DNA of 64,000 bases, from contig NZ_QEXL01000006.1 in NCBI RefSeq assembly GCF_003311635.1, positions 56,770 to 120,769 of the forward strand. Direction: 5' to 3'. The notes under the pieces are model-generated. The model was not told where the DNA came from, did not search any database, and was given only the letters and a program-made list of their open reading frames with translations. Below are positions 18,136 to 27,217 of the stretch, piece by piece (the stretch's first letter is position 1; the number at the start of each line of letters is the position of its first letter). The translations under genes were made by a program, and so were the position numbers. The stretch is from Novacetimonas cocois (lineage in GTDB: Bacteria; Pseudomonadota; Alphaproteobacteria; Acetobacterales; Acetobacteraceae).

Positions 18136-19668
18136 ATGGAAAGTATTGTCGCATCGGCATCATCACAGATTGGCGACGTGGGACATGAAAATGCCCCGCG
18201 TCGCAGTCCCCCTGGCACATTTGTCATCTTTGGCGGCGGCGGCGACCTGACGCGCCGCCTGCTGATCCCCGCGATTTACAACCTTGCGTGCGCGGACCTG
18301 CTGGATGACCATTTCTCTATCGTGGCCGTTGACTGGACCGATATGTCCACCGGCCAGCTGAAGCAGAATTTCCACGACGCGCTGAAGAATTTCACGAGCA
18401 GCCGGGGCACGGAATCCGTCCCCCTGCGCGAGGACGTGTGGGAATGGATGCAGTCGCGCATCCGCTACGTCCGTGGCTCGTTCGAGGATGAGGCGACCTA
18501 TACCCAGCTTGCGCACGAAGTGGGTGAGACGAACTGCATCTTCTACCTTGCCGTGGCGGCGCGGTTCTTTGGCGCGATTGTCGATCAGCTGGGCCATAGC
18601 GGCCTTGCGCATGAAACCGACGGCATGTTCCGTCGCGTCATCATCGAAAAGCCCTTCGGCAGCGACCTTGCCTCTGCCGTGGCGCTGAATGCCCGCCTGC
18701 TCAAAAGCCTGCGGGAACGCCAGATCTATCGCATCGACCATTACTTGGGCAAGGAAACGGTCCAGAACATCCTGGCGCTGCGGTTTTCCAACGGTTTCTT
18801 TGAACCGCTGTGGAACCGCGACAATATCGACCATGTCCAGATCACGGCAGCGGAGACGGTTGGCGTCGAACAGCGCGCCAAGTTTTACGAGGGCACGGGC
18901 GCGGTGCGCGACATGGTGTCCAACCATGTGATGCAGCTGCTGGCGATGACGGCGATGGAGGCCCCGACCTCCTTCGACGCCGACGCGGTGCGTGATGAAA
19001 AGACGAAGGTGCTCAAGGCGATCCATGCCGTCGGGCGCGAGGACGTGGTCCGGGGCCAGTACGGCGCGGGCACCATCAAGGGCGAGCCCGTCGTCGGATA
19101 TCGCGAAGAGCCGGGCATCAATCCGCAGTCCCGCACCGAAACCTATGTCGCGATGAAGCTGCGGATTGATAACTGGCGCTGGGCCGGGGTGCCGTTCTAC
19201 GTGCGCACGGGCAAGCGGCTGGCGGCGCGCAAGACCGAAATCGCCATCCATTTCAAATCCGCCCCCTATGCGCTGTTCCGCGATACGCCGGTCGAAAAGC
19301 TGACCCCCAACATCATGCTGCTGCATATCCAGCCCACCGAGGGTGTGACGATGCAGTTTTCGGCGAAAATCCCCGGCCCCACGGTGCATCTGGGCGGGGT
19401 GCGGATGAAATTCGACTATTCCGAATGGTTCAAGGAAGGGCCGAGCACCGGCTATGAAACGCTGATCTATGACTGCATGATCGGCGATGCCACCCTGTTC
19501 CAGCGCGCCGACAATATCGAGGCCGGATGGCGCGTGGTCCAGCCCGTTCTGGAATGGGAACGTGATCCCGGTTTCCTGCATTTCTACCCCGCCGGGTCAG
19601 AGGGACCGAAGGCCGCCGACGACCTGCTGGCGCGCGATCACCGGCACTGGCTCAAGATAGGTTCATGA
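18136..19668 (+). CDS. zwf: Glucose-6-phosphate 1-dehydrogenase
   Basis: First step of the oxidative pentose-phosphate path (glucose-6-P to 6-phosphogluconolactone). The 510 residues contain the active-site signature RIDHYLGKE (about residue 199), EKPFG and the C-terminal KRLAARKTEIAI region. The dinucleotide loop reads FGGGGDLTRRLL, where most family members have GASGDLAKR, an unusual glycine-rich variant that deserves kinetic attention. The start at 18136 follows GGAG by eight bases. It sits between gnd and the two HAD genes and is probably in one transcript with pgl. Confidence 0.95.
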   Translation: MESIVASASSQIGDVGHENAPRRSPPGTFVIFGGGGDLTRRLLIPAIYNLACADLLDDHFSIVAVDWTDMSTGQLKQNFHDALKNFTSSRGTESVPLREDVWEWMQSRIRYVRGSFEDEATYTQLAHEVGETNCIFYLAVAARFFGAIVDQLGHSGLAHETDGMFRRVIIEKPFGSDLASAVALNARLLKSLRERQIYRIDHYLGKETVQNILALRFSNGFFEPLWNRDNIDHVQITAAETVGVEQRAKFYEGTGAVRDMVSNHVMQLLAMTAMEAPTSFDADAVRDEKTKVLKAIHAVGREDVVRGQYGAGTIKGEPVVGYREEPGINPQSRTETYVAMKLRIDNWRWAGVPFYVRTGKRLAARKTEIAIHFKSAPYALFRDTPVEKLTPNIMLLHIQPTEGVTMQFSAKIPGPTVHLGGVRMKFDYSEWFKEGPSTGYETLIYDCMIGDATLFQRADNIEAGWRVVQPVLEWERDPGFLHFYPAGSEGPKAADDLLARDHRHWLKIGS

Positions 19669-19687
19669 CACACAGGATGATACGGAC

Positions 19688-20515
19688 ATGACAGCTCGGC
19701 GCCCGCCTTCGGCCAGGATACGTATGGTGGTCTCGGATATCGATGGCACCCTTGTCACCCCGGACAAGCGGCTGACCCCGGCCGCGCTGGCGGCGGCGGA
19801 GGATCTGCGCCGGGCGGGAATCGCGCTGTGCCTGGTCAGCAGCCGTGGGCCGGTGGGCATGCGGCCCTTCCTTGCGCCGCTGCGCATTGACCAGCCGATC
19901 GCGGCCCTCAACGGCGGGCTGATCTGCACGGCGGGGGGAGAGATCATGTCGCGTCATTCGCTGGACCCCGCGACCACGCGCGAAGCGGTGGAGGAACTGC
20001 TGTCGCGGGAGGTGGAGCCGTGGCTGTTCATTGATTACGCGTGGCTGGTGCGCCGTGGCGACACGCCGCTGGTCCGTCATGAGGAGGAGGTGGTGAAGAC
20101 CACCCCCGTCGTGGCCCCCGACCTGTCGCGCCATTACGAGGGCGTGGGCAAGATCATGGGCGTTTCCACCGACGAGGCACGGCTGCGCACGGTGGAACGC
20201 GAACTCAGCGTGCAGCTGGCGGGACGGGCGAACGTGCACCGTTCGTCGGAATGCCTGGTCGATGTCACCCATCCCCTGGCGAACAAGGGGCATGCCGCGC
20301 GCGAGCTGGCACACCTGATGGACATTGATATTCACGAAGTGGCCTGCATCGGCGACATGAATAATGATATTCCGATGCTCGATGTGGCCGGGGTGGCCAT
20401 CGCGATGGGCAATGCCCCGGCCGAGGTGCAGGGACATGCCCATTTCGTGACGGACACCAACACGCAGGACGGATGGGCACGGGCGATGGAACGCTTTGTC
20501 CTGCCCCGGGCCTGA
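19688..20515 (+). CDS. Cof-type HAD-superfamily hydrolase (first of a tandem pair)
   Basis: Predicted sugar-phosphate phosphatase of the Cof/C2B-cap HAD class, 275 residues. Motif I is VSDIDGTLV (nucleophile Asp17, acid Asp19), motif II is CLVSSRG, and motifs III/IV are NKGHAARELA and CIGDMNNDIPML. It lies 19 bases after zwf and is followed closely by a paralogue of the same architecture, both inside the pentose-phosphate run before pgl. The substrate is unknown; the context suggests a phosphosugar or a damaged side product of this pathway, an inference only. Confidence 0.88.
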   Translation: MTARRPPSARIRMVVSDIDGTLVTPDKRLTPAALAAAEDLRRAGIALCLVSSRGPVGMRPFLAPLRIDQPIAALNGGLICTAGGEIMSRHSLDPATTREAVEELLSREVEPWLFIDYAWLVRRGDTPLVRHEEEVVKTTPVVAPDLSRHYEGVGKIMGVSTDEARLRTVERELSVQLAGRANVHRSSECLVDVTHPLANKGHAARELAHLMDIDIHEVACIGDMNNDIPMLDVAGVAIAMGNAPAEVQGHAHFVTDTNTQDGWARAMERFVLPRA

Positions 20516-20542
20516 CGTCAGATGACGCAGAAGGAGAAGGTT

Positions 20543-21388
20543 ATGCAACCAGTCGGGACACAGACAGCCGCGCCGGCGACGCCGGCGGGGAAGATACGGC
20601 TGGTCCTTGCCGACGTCGATGGCACGCTGGTCACGAAGGACAAGATCCTGACGCCGCGCGCGATTCGCGCGGTCGAACGCCTGCGTGAACGCGGAATCCT
20701 GTTCACCATCACCAGCGGACGCCCGCCCAAGGGCATGAAGATGGTGATCGATCCCCTGAAGATCGACCAGCCCATCGCGGGTTTCAACGGTGGCATGATG
20801 GTCCGGCCCGATTTTTCCGTGATCGAGGCGCGCACCCTGACGGCGGATACCGCGCGCAAGGTGATCGGCATCATCCGCGATCACAAGGCGGATCCGTGGG
20901 TCTATAACGGCAATGACTGGATCGTCTCCAGAATCGACGCGCCGCACGTCGCGCGTGAACAGTGGACGGTCAAATTCCCCCCCAAGGTCGGTGTCATCGG
21001 TGACGAACTGGATCAGGTGGTCAAGATTACCGGCGTCAGCGATGACCTCGACCTGATGAAGCGGCTGGAACATGACCTGCAGCAGGCGCTTGGCGATACC
21101 GCCTCCGCCGCGCTGTCGCAGCCTTATTACGTGGACGTCACCAACCGCGACGCCAACAAGGGCGGCGTGGTCATGACACTGGAACGGCTGCTGGGCATTC
21201 CCGCGTCGCAGATGGTGACGCTGGGCGATCAGCCCAATGACGTGCTGATGTTCCGCAAGAGCGGGATGTCCATCGCCATGGGGCAGGCCAGCCCGGAAGT
21301 CCAGAAGCAGGCGACCTATGTCTCCACCTCGTGCGAGGAGGAGGGATTCGCCAACGGGATCGAGAAATACGTGCTGGGAGATGCATGA
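20543..21388 (+). CDS. Cof-type HAD-superfamily hydrolase (second of a tandem pair)
   Basis: Paralogue of the preceding gene, 281 residues. Motif I is LADVDGTLVTKDK (Asp24, Asp26 from this start), motif II is FTITSGRPPKGM, motif III is NKGGVVMTL and motif IV is TLGDQPNDVLMF. The start at 20543 is chosen because AAGGAG at 20531 has ideal spacing for it; the ATG at 20522 lacks a site. Differences in the cap (WVYNGNDWIVSRIDAPH) from the first copy suggest different substrates. It ends two bases before pgl. Confidence 0.88.
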   Translation: MQPVGTQTAAPATPAGKIRLVLADVDGTLVTKDKILTPRAIRAVERLRERGILFTITSGRPPKGMKMVIDPLKIDQPIAGFNGGMMVRPDFSVIEARTLTADTARKVIGIIRDHKADPWVYNGNDWIVSRIDAPHVAREQWTVKFPPKVGVIGDELDQVVKITGVSDDLDLMKRLEHDLQQALGDTASAALSQPYYVDVTNRDANKGGVVMTLERLLGIPASQMVTLGDQPNDVLMFRKSGMSIAMGQASPEVQKQATYVSTSCEEEGFANGIEKYVLGDA

Positions 21389-21389
21389 C

Positions 21390-22130
21390 ATGACGGGCGG
21401 GCATGATGTCAGGACGGGCGAGATGATCGTCCTTGCCGATGGGGAAGCAATTGCCCAGTACATGGCAAAATGGCTGACGCAGCAGGCGCTGGCGAAAAAG
21501 GACGGGCCGTTCGTGCTGTCCCTGTCGGGCGGATCGACGCCCAAGCGGCTGTACCAGATCCTTGCGTCCGATGAATATGCCGGGCGCTTTCCGTGGGCGA
21601 ACACGCAGTTTTTCTTTGGCGATGAACGCTTTGTTCCCGCCGATGACCCGGCCAGCAATTACAACATGGTCGAGACGGAGATGCTTGAGCACGTGCCGGT
21701 GCCCCTGCAGAACATCCACCGCATGCCCACATCGGGCGATCCGGTGCAGGCGGCGGCGCAGTATCAGGCAGAACTGCAGAAGGTCTATGGCGCCGATACC
21801 CTCCAGCCGGGGCGGCCCCTGTTCGATGTCGTGATGCTGGGGCTGGGGGATAACGGCCATACCGCGTCGCTGTTCCCGCGTCAGCCCGTCCTGAAGGAAC
21901 GCAGGCTGTGGGTTTCGACCTGTGTTCCGGACGATGCGCCGCATACGCGCCTGACCCTGACCTATCCCGCCATCCATTCCAGCCGCCATGTCGTGTTCAT
22001 GCTGGCGGGCGCGGGAAAGAAGGAGGCCTTTGCCAAGGTGCGTGCCGGCGACCCGGCGGAACCGGCAAGCCATATCACCACCGAAGGTGAACTCATCTGG
22101 CTTCTGGACAAGGCGGCCGCCGGGCAATAA
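21390..22130 (+). CDS. pgl: 6-phosphogluconolactonase
   Basis: Hydrolyses 6-phosphogluconolactone made by Zwf. It is a 246-residue DevB/SOL-type member of the NagB fold: LSLSGGSTPKRLYQ, FFFGDERFVP, SNYNMVE and VMLGLGDNGHTASLFP are all diagnostic. The start at 21390 has GGAG nine bases upstream, overlapping the end of the HAD gene; the annotated-looking longer ORF from 21318 overlaps that gene extensively. Tight packing with the HAD pair suggests coupled translation. Confidence 0.93.
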   Translation: MTGGHDVRTGEMIVLADGEAIAQYMAKWLTQQALAKKDGPFVLSLSGGSTPKRLYQILASDEYAGRFPWANTQFFFGDERFVPADDPASNYNMVETEMLEHVPVPLQNIHRMPTSGDPVQAAAQYQAELQKVYGADTLQPGRPLFDVVMLGLGDNGHTASLFPRQPVLKERRLWVSTCVPDDAPHTRLTLTYPAIHSSRHVVFMLAGAGKKEAFAKVRAGDPAEPASHITTEGELIWLLDKAAAGQ

Positions 22131-22227
22131 TCCAGCGTGTCAGGCGGGTGTGACCGCAGAACAGAACAATAACGATGGGCCACCGCGCGGACGCGGAAAC
22201 GGCCCGCGCGGGGAAGGAAAATAGGGT

Positions 22228-22932
22228 ATGTCAAGCCAGAGTGGCGATCCCAGGGCGAAACTCAAGCGTCAGGCGGCGATCGAGGCGGCCTCCATGGTGC
22301 AGGACGGCATGGTGGTCGGGCTGGGATCTGGTACCACGTCGGCCTACATGATCGAGGAGCTGGGCCGCCGCTGGGCCGAGGGACTGCGGTTCTGCGCCAT
22401 TCCCACGTCCGAACATTCGGCGGAACAGGCACGCGCCCATGGCATAAAGCTGGTGACGTTTGCCACCCATCCGCAGATCGACCTAGATATCGATGGCGCG
22501 GACGAGGTGGAACTGGGCACGCTCAACCTCATCAAGGGGCTGGGCGGCGCGCTGTTCCGTGAAAAGATCGTCGCCGCCGCGTCGCGCCGGTTCGTCGTGG
22601 TGGTGGATGAAAGCAAACTGGTGGAACGTCTGGGCCATCATGTGCCCGTCCCGGTGGAGGTCACGACCTTTGGCTGGGAAAGCACCGCCCGCCAGCTGGA
22701 GGCGCTGGGCGCGCGCATAACGCAGCGCATGGACCGCAGCGGGAACGTCTTTGTCACCGACGGCGGCAACATGATCCTTGATTGCCATTTTGGCCCGATT
22801 GCCGATTCCGTGGCATTGTCGCGCAGGTTGCGCGCCATTGTCGGCGTCATTGAAACCGGCCTGTTCATCGGCCGCACATCCGAAGTCATCGTGGCCGCGC
22901 ATGACGGCCTGAAACATCTGGAGCCATCATGA
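22228..22932 (+). CDS. rpiA: Ribose-5-phosphate isomerase A
   Basis: Interconverts ribulose-5-P and ribose-5-P. The 234 residues show the phosphate loop GLGSGTTSAYMIEEL, the active-site IDGADEVE and KGLGGALFREKIVA, typical of RpiA. A GGAAGGAAAA ribosome site precedes the ATG. Its stop overlaps the start of gntK by four bases (ATGA), so the two are translationally coupled. Confidence 0.95.
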   Translation: MSSQSGDPRAKLKRQAAIEAASMVQDGMVVGLGSGTTSAYMIEELGRRWAEGLRFCAIPTSEHSAEQARAHGIKLVTFATHPQIDLDIDGADEVELGTLNLIKGLGGALFREKIVAAASRRFVVVVDESKLVERLGHHVPVPVEVTTFGWESTARQLEALGARITQRMDRSGNVFVTDGGNMILDCHFGPIADSVALSRRLRAIVGVIETGLFIGRTSEVIVAAHDGLKHLEPS

Positions 22933-23474
22933 CCTCTGCCGTTCTTCAGGATCAGGGTATCCGTCCACTTGTCCTGGTGATCATGGGGGTATCGGGATGT
23001 GGCAAGACCACGCTGGCCTCCGGCCTGCACAACCTTCTGGGCTGGCCCTATCAGGAAGGGGACCTGCTGCATCCCAAGGCGAATGTTGAAAAGATGGCGG
23101 CGGGCATCCCCCTGACCGACGCGGATCGCATGCCGTGGCTGGAACGCTGTCATGACTGGCTGAAACAGCGCGTGGAATCGGGGCAGGGGGGGATACTCAC
23201 CTGCTCGGCGCTGAAACGGTCCTATCGCGACATCCTGCGCGCGGACGCGCCGGGGATCGTGTTCGTCTATCTGGAAATCCCGCCCGATATCCTCAAGGCG
23301 CGGCTGGAACGGCGCCGTGGGCACTACATGCCCCCCAGCCTGCTGCCCAGTCAGCTTGCGACGCTGGAACCCCCCACCCCTGACGAGCATCCGGTGGTCG
23401 TCACGCTGGAGGAAACGCCTGCGGACATGATCGCGAAGACCATCGGCATATTGCAGGAACGCTACCCCGAATAA
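22929..23474 (+). CDS. gntK: Gluconokinase
   Basis: ATP-dependent phosphorylation of gluconate to 6-phosphogluconate, the entry of gluconate into the pentose-phosphate path. In acetic acid bacteria gluconate is formed in the periplasm, so this step reclaims it. The 181 residues carry the P-loop GVSGCGKTTLASGL (about 20-33) and the thermoresistant gluconokinase motifs EGDLLHPKANVEKMAAG and CSALKRSYRD. ATGA overlap with rpiA. Confidence 0.93.
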   Translation: MTSAVLQDQGIRPLVLVIMGVSGCGKTTLASGLHNLLGWPYQEGDLLHPKANVEKMAAGIPLTDADRMPWLERCHDWLKQRVESGQGGILTCSALKRSYRDILRADAPGIVFVYLEIPPDILKARLERRRGHYMPPSLLPSQLATLEPPTPDEHPVVVTLEETPADMIAKTIGILQERYPE

Positions 23475-23703
23475 CCCCGCCCACCTTGAGCAGGGTGATG
23501 GGATAGCCGGGGAAAACCCGGACGGGACGCCGGGGCCGTAACAGGGTATCTGGCAGCCCGTCGGGAAGGCAGCTGGGGGTGTGATGTGGTGGCAGGTCTT
23601 TTTCCCGGCCAGATCCGTAATCCCGCCAGTATTGATATTTTATCCGGATCGGGCGTCCATGACGCGTTTCATGGACGCGCCGGACCTGCAGGAATCGGGA
23701 AAC

Positions 23704-24180
23704 ATGGCGCGTAAACTGTCGGTCCTGTTTGTGTGCATGGGCAATATCTGCCGCTCCCCACTGGCGGAGGCCGCGTTTCGCGCGGCGGCGGCGCGTCATG
23801 AGCTGGATGTGCATATTGATTCGGCCGGGACGGGCAACTGGCATGTGGGCGATCCGCCGGACCGGCGTGCCCGCGCCGTGGCCCGTCAGAATGGCATCGA
23901 TATCGACCATTACCGCGCCCGGGTCGTGACCGAGCGTGATTTCCACGAATTCAGCCATGTCATTGCCCTCGATCACGCCAATCTGGAACATCTGAAGCTG
24001 CTGAGGCCCGAGGACGCAACGGCGGAACTGGCGCTTCTGCTTGATCATGTGGCGCAGCGGGAGGGACAGGCGGTGGTCGATCCCTATTACGGCACGGCCC
24101 ATGATTTCACGATCACATGGCGCGATGTCAGCGAAGGGGCGGAAGCCCTTGCGCTGCACCTGAAGCAGAAAGTCTGCTGA
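23704..24180 (+). CDS. Low-molecular-weight protein-tyrosine phosphatase
   Basis: A 158-residue arsenate-reductase-fold phosphatase. The active-site loop is C-x5-R-S at VCMGNICRSP (Cys11, Arg17), and the general acid is Asp126 in DPYYG. Such enzymes dephosphorylate tyrosine kinases of exopolysaccharide assembly (Wzb type) or act on phosphoarginine; no cognate kinase is present in this window. The start at 23704 gives the family length; the longer ORF from 23581 adds 41 unrelated residues. The stop codon overlaps the left flank of repeat copy D. Confidence 0.88.
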   Translation: MARKLSVLFVCMGNICRSPLAEAAFRAAAARHELDVHIDSAGTGNWHVGDPPDRRARAVARQNGIDIDHYRARVVTERDFHEFSHVIALDHANLEHLKLLRPEDATAELALLLDHVAQREGQAVVDPYYGTAHDFTITWRDVSEGAEALALHLKQKVC

Positions 24181-24325
24181 AAAACGCCTGCCGATCAAAG
24201 TAATGAGAGTTTTTGGGTGTCGCCTTTTTTCAAAAAGGCGACGTCTTTCAAAGCTTTTTGGAAAAAGCTTCACCAAAAACTTTTTCACGATTTTCTGGAT
24301 ATTTCATGGGCGGCCTGTGTGGCGA
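24175..24325. repeat. MITE-like palindromic repeat, copy D
   Basis: Core 24206-24284, standard order, stem-loop 1 perfect. The left flank (ctgctgaaaaacgcctgccgat) contains the stop codon of the phosphatase gene. It lies between convergent genes. Confidence 0.85.
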
Positions 24326-24338
24326 TCCCACCTGATGC

Positions 24339-25436
24339 TCATTCCGAACGATAGCGCGCCAGCCAGTGGGCATAGGGTTCGGGCAGCACCTGCGCCGCAT
24401 CCGGCCGTCCCAGCGCGCGCGCCGCGGCATAGGGCCAGTGCGGGTTTTCAAGGAATGGCCGCCCCATCATGACAAGATCCAGATTTTCATCCTGAATCAG
24501 CGTATTGGCCTGTTCCGGCCTGCTGATGTACCAGCTTGTCGCGACCGGCAGGCTGCTTTCCCTGCGCACGCGTGCGGCGATGGGCGCCATGAAGGCCGGA
24601 CCCCACGGGATTTTCGCTTCCGGCGTGGAAAAGCCGATGCTGACGTCAAGGAAGTCGAGGCCCAGCGTGCGGAAATGACGCGTCAGGGTGATCGCCTCCT
24701 CCAGCGTCTGTTCATCATGGCCGTCGAACTCGACCACGCCCAGACGCGCGCTGAGCGGGCGATCCTCCGGCCAGACGGCGCGCACCTCGCTCAGCGTTTC
24801 CAGCAGGAACCGCGCCCGGTTTTCAAGGGTGCCCCCATACAGGTCGGTACGCTGGTTGGCGTAGGGGGAAAGGAAGCTCTGCCCCAGATAGCCATGGGCG
24901 AAATGCAGCATCAGCCATCCGAATCCGGCGTCGCGTGCGCGGATGGCGCTGGCGACGAAGTCCTGACGCACCCGCGTGATGTCATCGCCCGTCATGGCCC
25001 GTGGCACCTTGGGCAGGTTGGCGCCAAACGCGATGGCGGAGGGGGAGATGGTTTCCCACCCGCGCGGGTCGTCGGCCGCCATGTGGTCGTCGCCTTCCCA
25101 CGGGCGGTTCGCGCTGGCCTTGCGTCCGGCATGCGCGATCTGGATGCCCGGCACGGCCCCGGCATCGCGGATGGCGCGCGCGATCGGGCGCAGGGCATCG
25201 GCCTGCGCATCGTTCCACAGACCCAGGCAGCCGGGCGTGATGCGTCCTTCGGGGGAGACGGCCGTGGCCTCCACCACCACCAGTCCGCTGCCCCCACGGG
25301 CGAGGGAGGCGTAATGGACGTCATGCCATGCGCCCGCGACACCATCGACGGCTACATACTGGCACATCGGTGACACGGCGATGCGATTGCGAAGGGTGCA
25401 TCCCTTGAGGGTATAGGGCGTAAAGAGGTCAGGCAT
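24339..25436 (-). CDS. NADH:flavin oxidoreductase, old yellow enzyme family (YqjM-like)
   Basis: FMN-dependent ene-reductase of 365 residues that reduces activated C=C bonds. It shows LFTPYTLKGCTLRNRI at the N-terminus, SPMCQY (the YqjM-type Cys), IQIAHAGRKAS with the substrate-binding His pair, and HGYLGQSFLSPYANQRTD. The start at 25436 (AGAGGA five bases upstream) fits the family; an ATG at 25472 adds 12 residues. The open frame continues antisense of a tRNA gene and is not coding there. Physiological substrate unknown; often linked to stress. Confidence 0.9.
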   Translation of the reverse strand: MPDLFTPYTLKGCTLRNRIAVSPMCQYVAVDGVAGAWHDVHYASLARGGSGLVVVEATAVSPEGRITPGCLGLWNDAQADALRPIARAIRDAGAVPGIQIAHAGRKASANRPWEGDDHMAADDPRGWETISPSAIAFGANLPKVPRAMTGDDITRVRQDFVASAIRARDAGFGWLMLHFAHGYLGQSFLSPYANQRTDLYGGTLENRARFLLETLSEVRAVWPEDRPLSARLGVVEFDGHDEQTLEEAITLTRHFRTLGLDFLDVSIGFSTPEAKIPWGPAFMAPIAARVRRESSLPVATSWYISRPEQANTLIQDENLDLVMMGRPFLENPHWPYAAARALGRPDAAQVLPEPYAHWLARYRSE

Positions 25437-25581
25437 CTGGTCCTCTGGCGACTCTGAAAAATAGGAAGTCATCCTGCCGCCAATGGAAAACCGATGCAAC
25501 GAAAGCCACCCATGCGGGACGGGGATAACGATCCCATCATCCGGGCAGGAAATGATTTTCTGAAAATGAGATGCCAAGAAA

Positions 25582-25658
<77 letters not shown>

Positions 25659-25744
25659 GTGGGCTGCCGGGGTGGAAGAAACCCCGGAACCATTCGGTGG
25701 ATGGGCAAATAACAGGCTTCGGCTGCTCTGGCAACGGCCTGTCG

Positions 25745-25784
25745 AAAAAAAAACGGCATCTTTTTCATGGTGATGCCGTTTTTT
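25745..25784 (-). terminator. Rho-independent terminator downstream of ahpD
   Basis: On the minus strand the stem CGGCATC/GATGCCG is followed by a run of nine T; A/T runs on both sides make it usable in both directions. Confidence 0.88.
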
Positions 25785-25806
25785 GCCGAAAATCCGCCCG
25801 TCCCGA

Positions 25807-26340
25807 TCAGCCTGCTTTCGGCAGGCAGGCCCCGTCAAGGGTCACGGCCACGCCATGCACGGTCGCGGCGATGCGCACGGCGGTCTGGATCTGCTCGGCG
25901 CCGAGGCCCGCCTTGCGGAGCTGGTGTTCATGGCTTTCCATGCACATGCCGCATCCGTTGATGGCCGATACCGCAAGGGACCAGAGTTCGAAATCGACCT
26001 TTTCCACGCCCGGGCGTGCGATGACGTTCATCCGCAGCTGTGCCGGCATCTTGGCGTAATCGCCACCGACCAGATGCACGAAACGGTAATAGACATTGTT
26101 CATGCCCATGATGGCGGCGGCGGCGCGCGCGGCGTCAAGTGCCGCGCCGGACAGGGATTCGGCGAAATGCGCGCTCAGCAGGTCCGTGACCAGCGGGTTG
26201 CGTGACGCGATGGCCGACGCCACGAACGTCCCGGCCAGTTGCTGCGGCGTGAGGGTAACGTCGTGGGAGAGGGAGCCAAGGTTGAGCTTCAGGTCCTTGG
26301 CATAATCAGGCAGGAGGGATTTGAGCGTATCGAGCGACAT
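25807..26340 (-). CDS. ahpD: Alkyl hydroperoxide reductase AhpD (carboxymuconolactone decarboxylase family)
   Basis: A 177-residue AhpD-type peroxidase/reductant partner. The catalytic signature is E-x10-C-x2-C-x3-[19 protein letters not shown] with Cys130, Cys133 and His137. It probably reduces AhpC or organic peroxides in place of AhpF, no gene for which is seen here. It follows ahpC on the minus strand after 330 bases and precedes a terminator. Expression under OxyR is likely from the context. Confidence 0.92.
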   Translation of the reverse strand: MSLDTLKSLLPDYAKDLKLNLGSLSHDVTLTPQQLAGTFVASAIASRNPLVTDLLSAHFAESLSGAALDAARAAAAIMGMNNVYYRFVHLVGGDYAKMPAQLRMNVIARPGVEKVDFELWSLAVSAINGCGMCMESHEHQLRKAGLGAEQIQTAVRIAATVHGVAVTLDGACLPKAG

Positions 26341-26674
26341 GAAAGACGTGCCTCGCGCAGATGCGGATCAGGAAAAGGTCAGGAAAACGGGAATGCGGCG
26401 TCCCGCCCGCGAAGAAGCATGTCATGCCCCATGCGGACGTCATCGGATGCCGTGGCGGAAGGGGATATCGGGGTCCACATGCCGGGATGCCGCGGGCGCG
26501 CTAGAAAATAAGAACCGGAACCACGGAAGCCGGAGCAACGGAAAACAGGGCTGCGGGCAACATGGCGGCGGGCAACATGGCGGCGGGCGCGGGAGCCGGG
26601 GATGCGGACGCCATCCCGCGCGGTGACGCGCCGCGCGGGATATCGCCTGCACCGGTCAGGGTCTGATCGTGCGA
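26341..26674 (-). terminator. ahpC-ahpD spacer with strong hairpin and a short tandem repeat
   Basis: No gene. At 26613-26641 an 11-bp perfect stem (ATCCCGCGCGG/CCGCGCGGGAT, 7-base loop) lies just after the ahpC stop and could slow or stop transcription, although it has no T run. At 26555-26584 the 15-mer GGGCAACATGGCGGC occurs twice in tandem. Confidence 0.5.
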
Positions 26675-27217
26675 TCAGGCCTTGATGAAGGCATCGCCCT
26701 TCTTCCAGTTGCACGGGCACAGCTCGTCGCTCTGCAGGCCGTCGAGGATACGCAGGATTTCCTGCGGGTTGCGGCCGACCGACAGGTCATTGACGCTGAC
26801 GTGGCGGATGATGCCGTGCGGATCGATGATGAACGTGGCGCGATAGGCAGCGCCCGCACCCTGCGACATCACGCCGACGCCTTCGATCAGCTCCCGCTTG
26901 ATGTCGGACAGCATGGGGATTTCGAGGTTCTTGAGGTCCTCGTTATGCAGGCGCCAGTTCAGGTGCACGAACGCGCTGTCGATCGACACGCCATACACCA
27001 CCGCGTCGCGGTCCTTGAATTCACCGGCCAGCTTGCCGAACGCCACGATTTCCGTGGGGCAGACGAACGTGAAGTCCAGCGGCCAGAAGAAAACGATCTT
27101 CCACTTGCCTTCATTGGTTTCATCCGAAATCTGGACGAACTCGCCCTTCAGTCCTTCGGGGCCGCCGGGAACGGCCTGCAGGTTGAAGCTCGGGAACTTG
27201 TCACCGACTGTAAGCAT
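26675..27217 (-). CDS. ahpC: Peroxiredoxin AhpC
   Basis: Two-cysteine peroxiredoxin (180 residues) that reduces hydrogen and organic peroxides. The peroxidatic Cys53 lies in PLDFTFVCPTEI; near the C-terminus there are two cysteines, DELCPCNW (Cys167, Cys169), as in the AhpE/AhpC1-type proteins that work with AhpD. It is divergent from oxyR across 134 bases, which is the classical arrangement for OxyR-activated peroxide defence. ahpD follows as its probable reductant partner. Confidence 0.94.
   Translation of the reverse strand: MLTVGDKFPSFNLQAVPGGPEGLKGEFVQISDETNEGKWKIVFFWPLDFTFVCPTEIVAFGKLAGEFKDRDAVVYGVSIDSAFVHLNWRLHNEDLKNLEIPMLSDIKRELIEGVGVMSQGAGAAYRATFIIDPHGIIRHVSVNDLSVGRNPQEILRILDGLQSDELCPCNWKKGDAFIKA

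Noticed and set aside
26555..26584. CRISPR array
   Set aside because: Only two 15-bp units with no spacers; nowhere in the window are there regularly spaced repeats or cas genes.
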